A stretch of 5,512 bases of DNA from contig NJBP01000083.1 in NCBI GenBank assembly GCA_005223085.1, forward strand, positions 1 through 5,512, read 5' to 3'. Origin of the DNA: Candidatus Aerophobetes bacterium Ae_b3b. GTDB lineage: Bacteria; Aerophobota; Aerophobia; Aerophobales; AE-B3A. Shown piece after piece: positions 4,902 through 5,512 of this stretch. A model generated the notes under the pieces. The model saw only the letters and a list, made by a program, of their open reading frames with translations. It was not told the origin of the DNA and did no database searches. How positions within the stretch are numbered: position 1 is the first letter of the stretch; each line of letters starts with the position of its first letter. The translations under genes were made by a program, and so were the position numbers.

Positions 4902-5512
4902 ATGAGAAGAAAAGCAGTAACTATTAAAGAGGTGGCTAAATTAGCCGGAGTTTCTACAACTACTGTTTCCTACGTAATTAATAAGACTGGTTTCCTTAGT
5001 GAACAAACCCGAGCAAAAGTTCTTAAAGTAATAAATGAACTTGGTTATCGTCCTAATATAGTTGCCAGAAGCCTAAGAAGTAGAAAAACAGGCACCGTTG
5101 GTTTAATTGTCTGTAATTTGAGAAACCCCTTTTTTTCGGAAGTATTACAGGGAATTGAAACATATTTAGGTGAAAAAAAGTATAGTCTTATTGTTACCAA
5201 CACTGATTACGATAATGATAAGGAGAAGGAATCAATTGATATGTTTTATAATAAACAAGTAGATGGGGTAATTATTGTTCCCGGAGAAAATACCAATAAG
5301 CACGTAAAATTCCTTACAGAACGAAACATTCCAGTTGTTTTACTTGATAAAAAAATACAAAACCTAAATGTTGATGTTGTTTTAGTAAATAACATAGAAG
5401 GTAGCAGGAAGCTCACTGAACATTTGATAAGTTTAGGGCATAAAAGAATCGGAATCATAGCCGGACCTCTTAACTCTACTACCGGTAAAGAAAGATTGGA
5501 AGGTTATTTAAA
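4902..5512 (+). CDS. LacI-family transcriptional regulator (3' end beyond the window)
   Basis: The first 203 codons of a LacI/GalR-type repressor, whose full length is usually 330-345 residues; the frame is open to the right edge. Residues 7-27 are the LacI helix-turn-helix (TIKEVAKLAGVSTTTVSYVI). Residues 50-60 (RPNIVARSLRS) are the hinge helix that inserts into the minor groove at the operator centre. The periplasmic-binding-protein-like effector core begins at ~65 and shows NPFF (75-78), DGVIIVP (121-127), VLLDKK (146-151) and SLGHKRIGIIAG (177-188), all family-typical. AAGGA (4891-4895) lies 6 nt before the ATG. By family knowledge it is a cytoplasmic repressor released or strengthened by a sugar or nucleoside ligand; the ligand cannot be told here. 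Its codons are more AT-rich than those of the MFS and partition genes, consistent with a different origin. It probably controls itself and sugar genes beyond the edge. Confidence 0.93.
   Translation, partial: MRRKAVTIKEVAKLAGVSTTTVSYVINKTGFLSEQTRAKVLKVINELGYRPNIVARSLRSRKTGTVGLIVCNLRNPFFSEVLQGIETYLGEKKYSLIVTNTDYDNDKEKESIDMFYNKQVDGVIIVPGENTNKHVKFLTERNIPVVLLDKKIQNLNVDVVLVNNIEGSRKLTEHLISLGHKRIGIIAGPLNSTTGKERLEGYL

Noticed and set aside
5246-5458. Minus-strand open frame of 70 codons
   Set aside because: Antisense to the LacI-family gene, which has clear family motifs in the other direction.

Overview
The window is bacterial DNA with dense gene packing, purine-rich ribosome binding sites and sigma-70-type promoter signals. 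The left two thirds have moderate base composition and intact genes. The right third, from about 3.7 kb, is clearly more AT-rich and contains decayed material. Nothing seen fixes the taxon. The genes alone do not say whether this is chromosome or plasmid, although a ParA/ParB pair next to a transporter and a sugar-type regulator fits either a chromosome or a large replicon.

Region by region: (1) 7-1972, minus strand, is a tight three-gene operon read in the order MerR-like DNA-binding protein, ParA-type ATPase, ParB-type CTPase/DNA-binding protein. Spacing is 3 nt and then an 8-nt overlap. A good promoter (TTGACA / TATAGT) and a repeated AT-rich motif lie just upstream. (2) 1973-2185 is the divergent intergenic region, with a second promoter reading right and a 12-bp perfect palindrome over its -10 box. 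(3) 2186-3499, plus strand, is an intact 12-helix MFS transporter with a weak terminator-like hairpin overlapping its stop. (4) 3500-3729 has no gene but holds a 49-nt two-stem inverted repeat. (5) 3730-3930, minus strand, is the 3' end of a gene with no start, ending 13 bp from the next element. (6) 3944-4712 is a short, internally deleted insertion-sequence relic. It has 13-bp perfect terminal inverted repeats and a transposase N-terminus (HTH, basic coiled coil, four-cysteine zinc ribbon) broken by at least two frameshifts. (7) 4713-5512 has an AT-rich spacer with a hairpin, a perfect consensus sigma-70 promoter with a tandem 12-bp repeat at its start site, and a LacI-family repressor gene that runs off the right edge.

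Functionally, the left operon is a replicon segregation (partition) cassette with its own small regulator. The MFS gene is an independent divergent unit. The LacI gene probably opens a carbohydrate-utilisation locus beyond the edge. The decayed 3.5-4.8 kb segment separates the two and looks like an old insertion and deletion scar. I found no convincing evidence of a wholly new system. The least ordinary items are the MerR-ParA-ParB grouping, the reconstructed IS relic with its termini, the truncated minus-strand gene, and the two candidate operator arrays.
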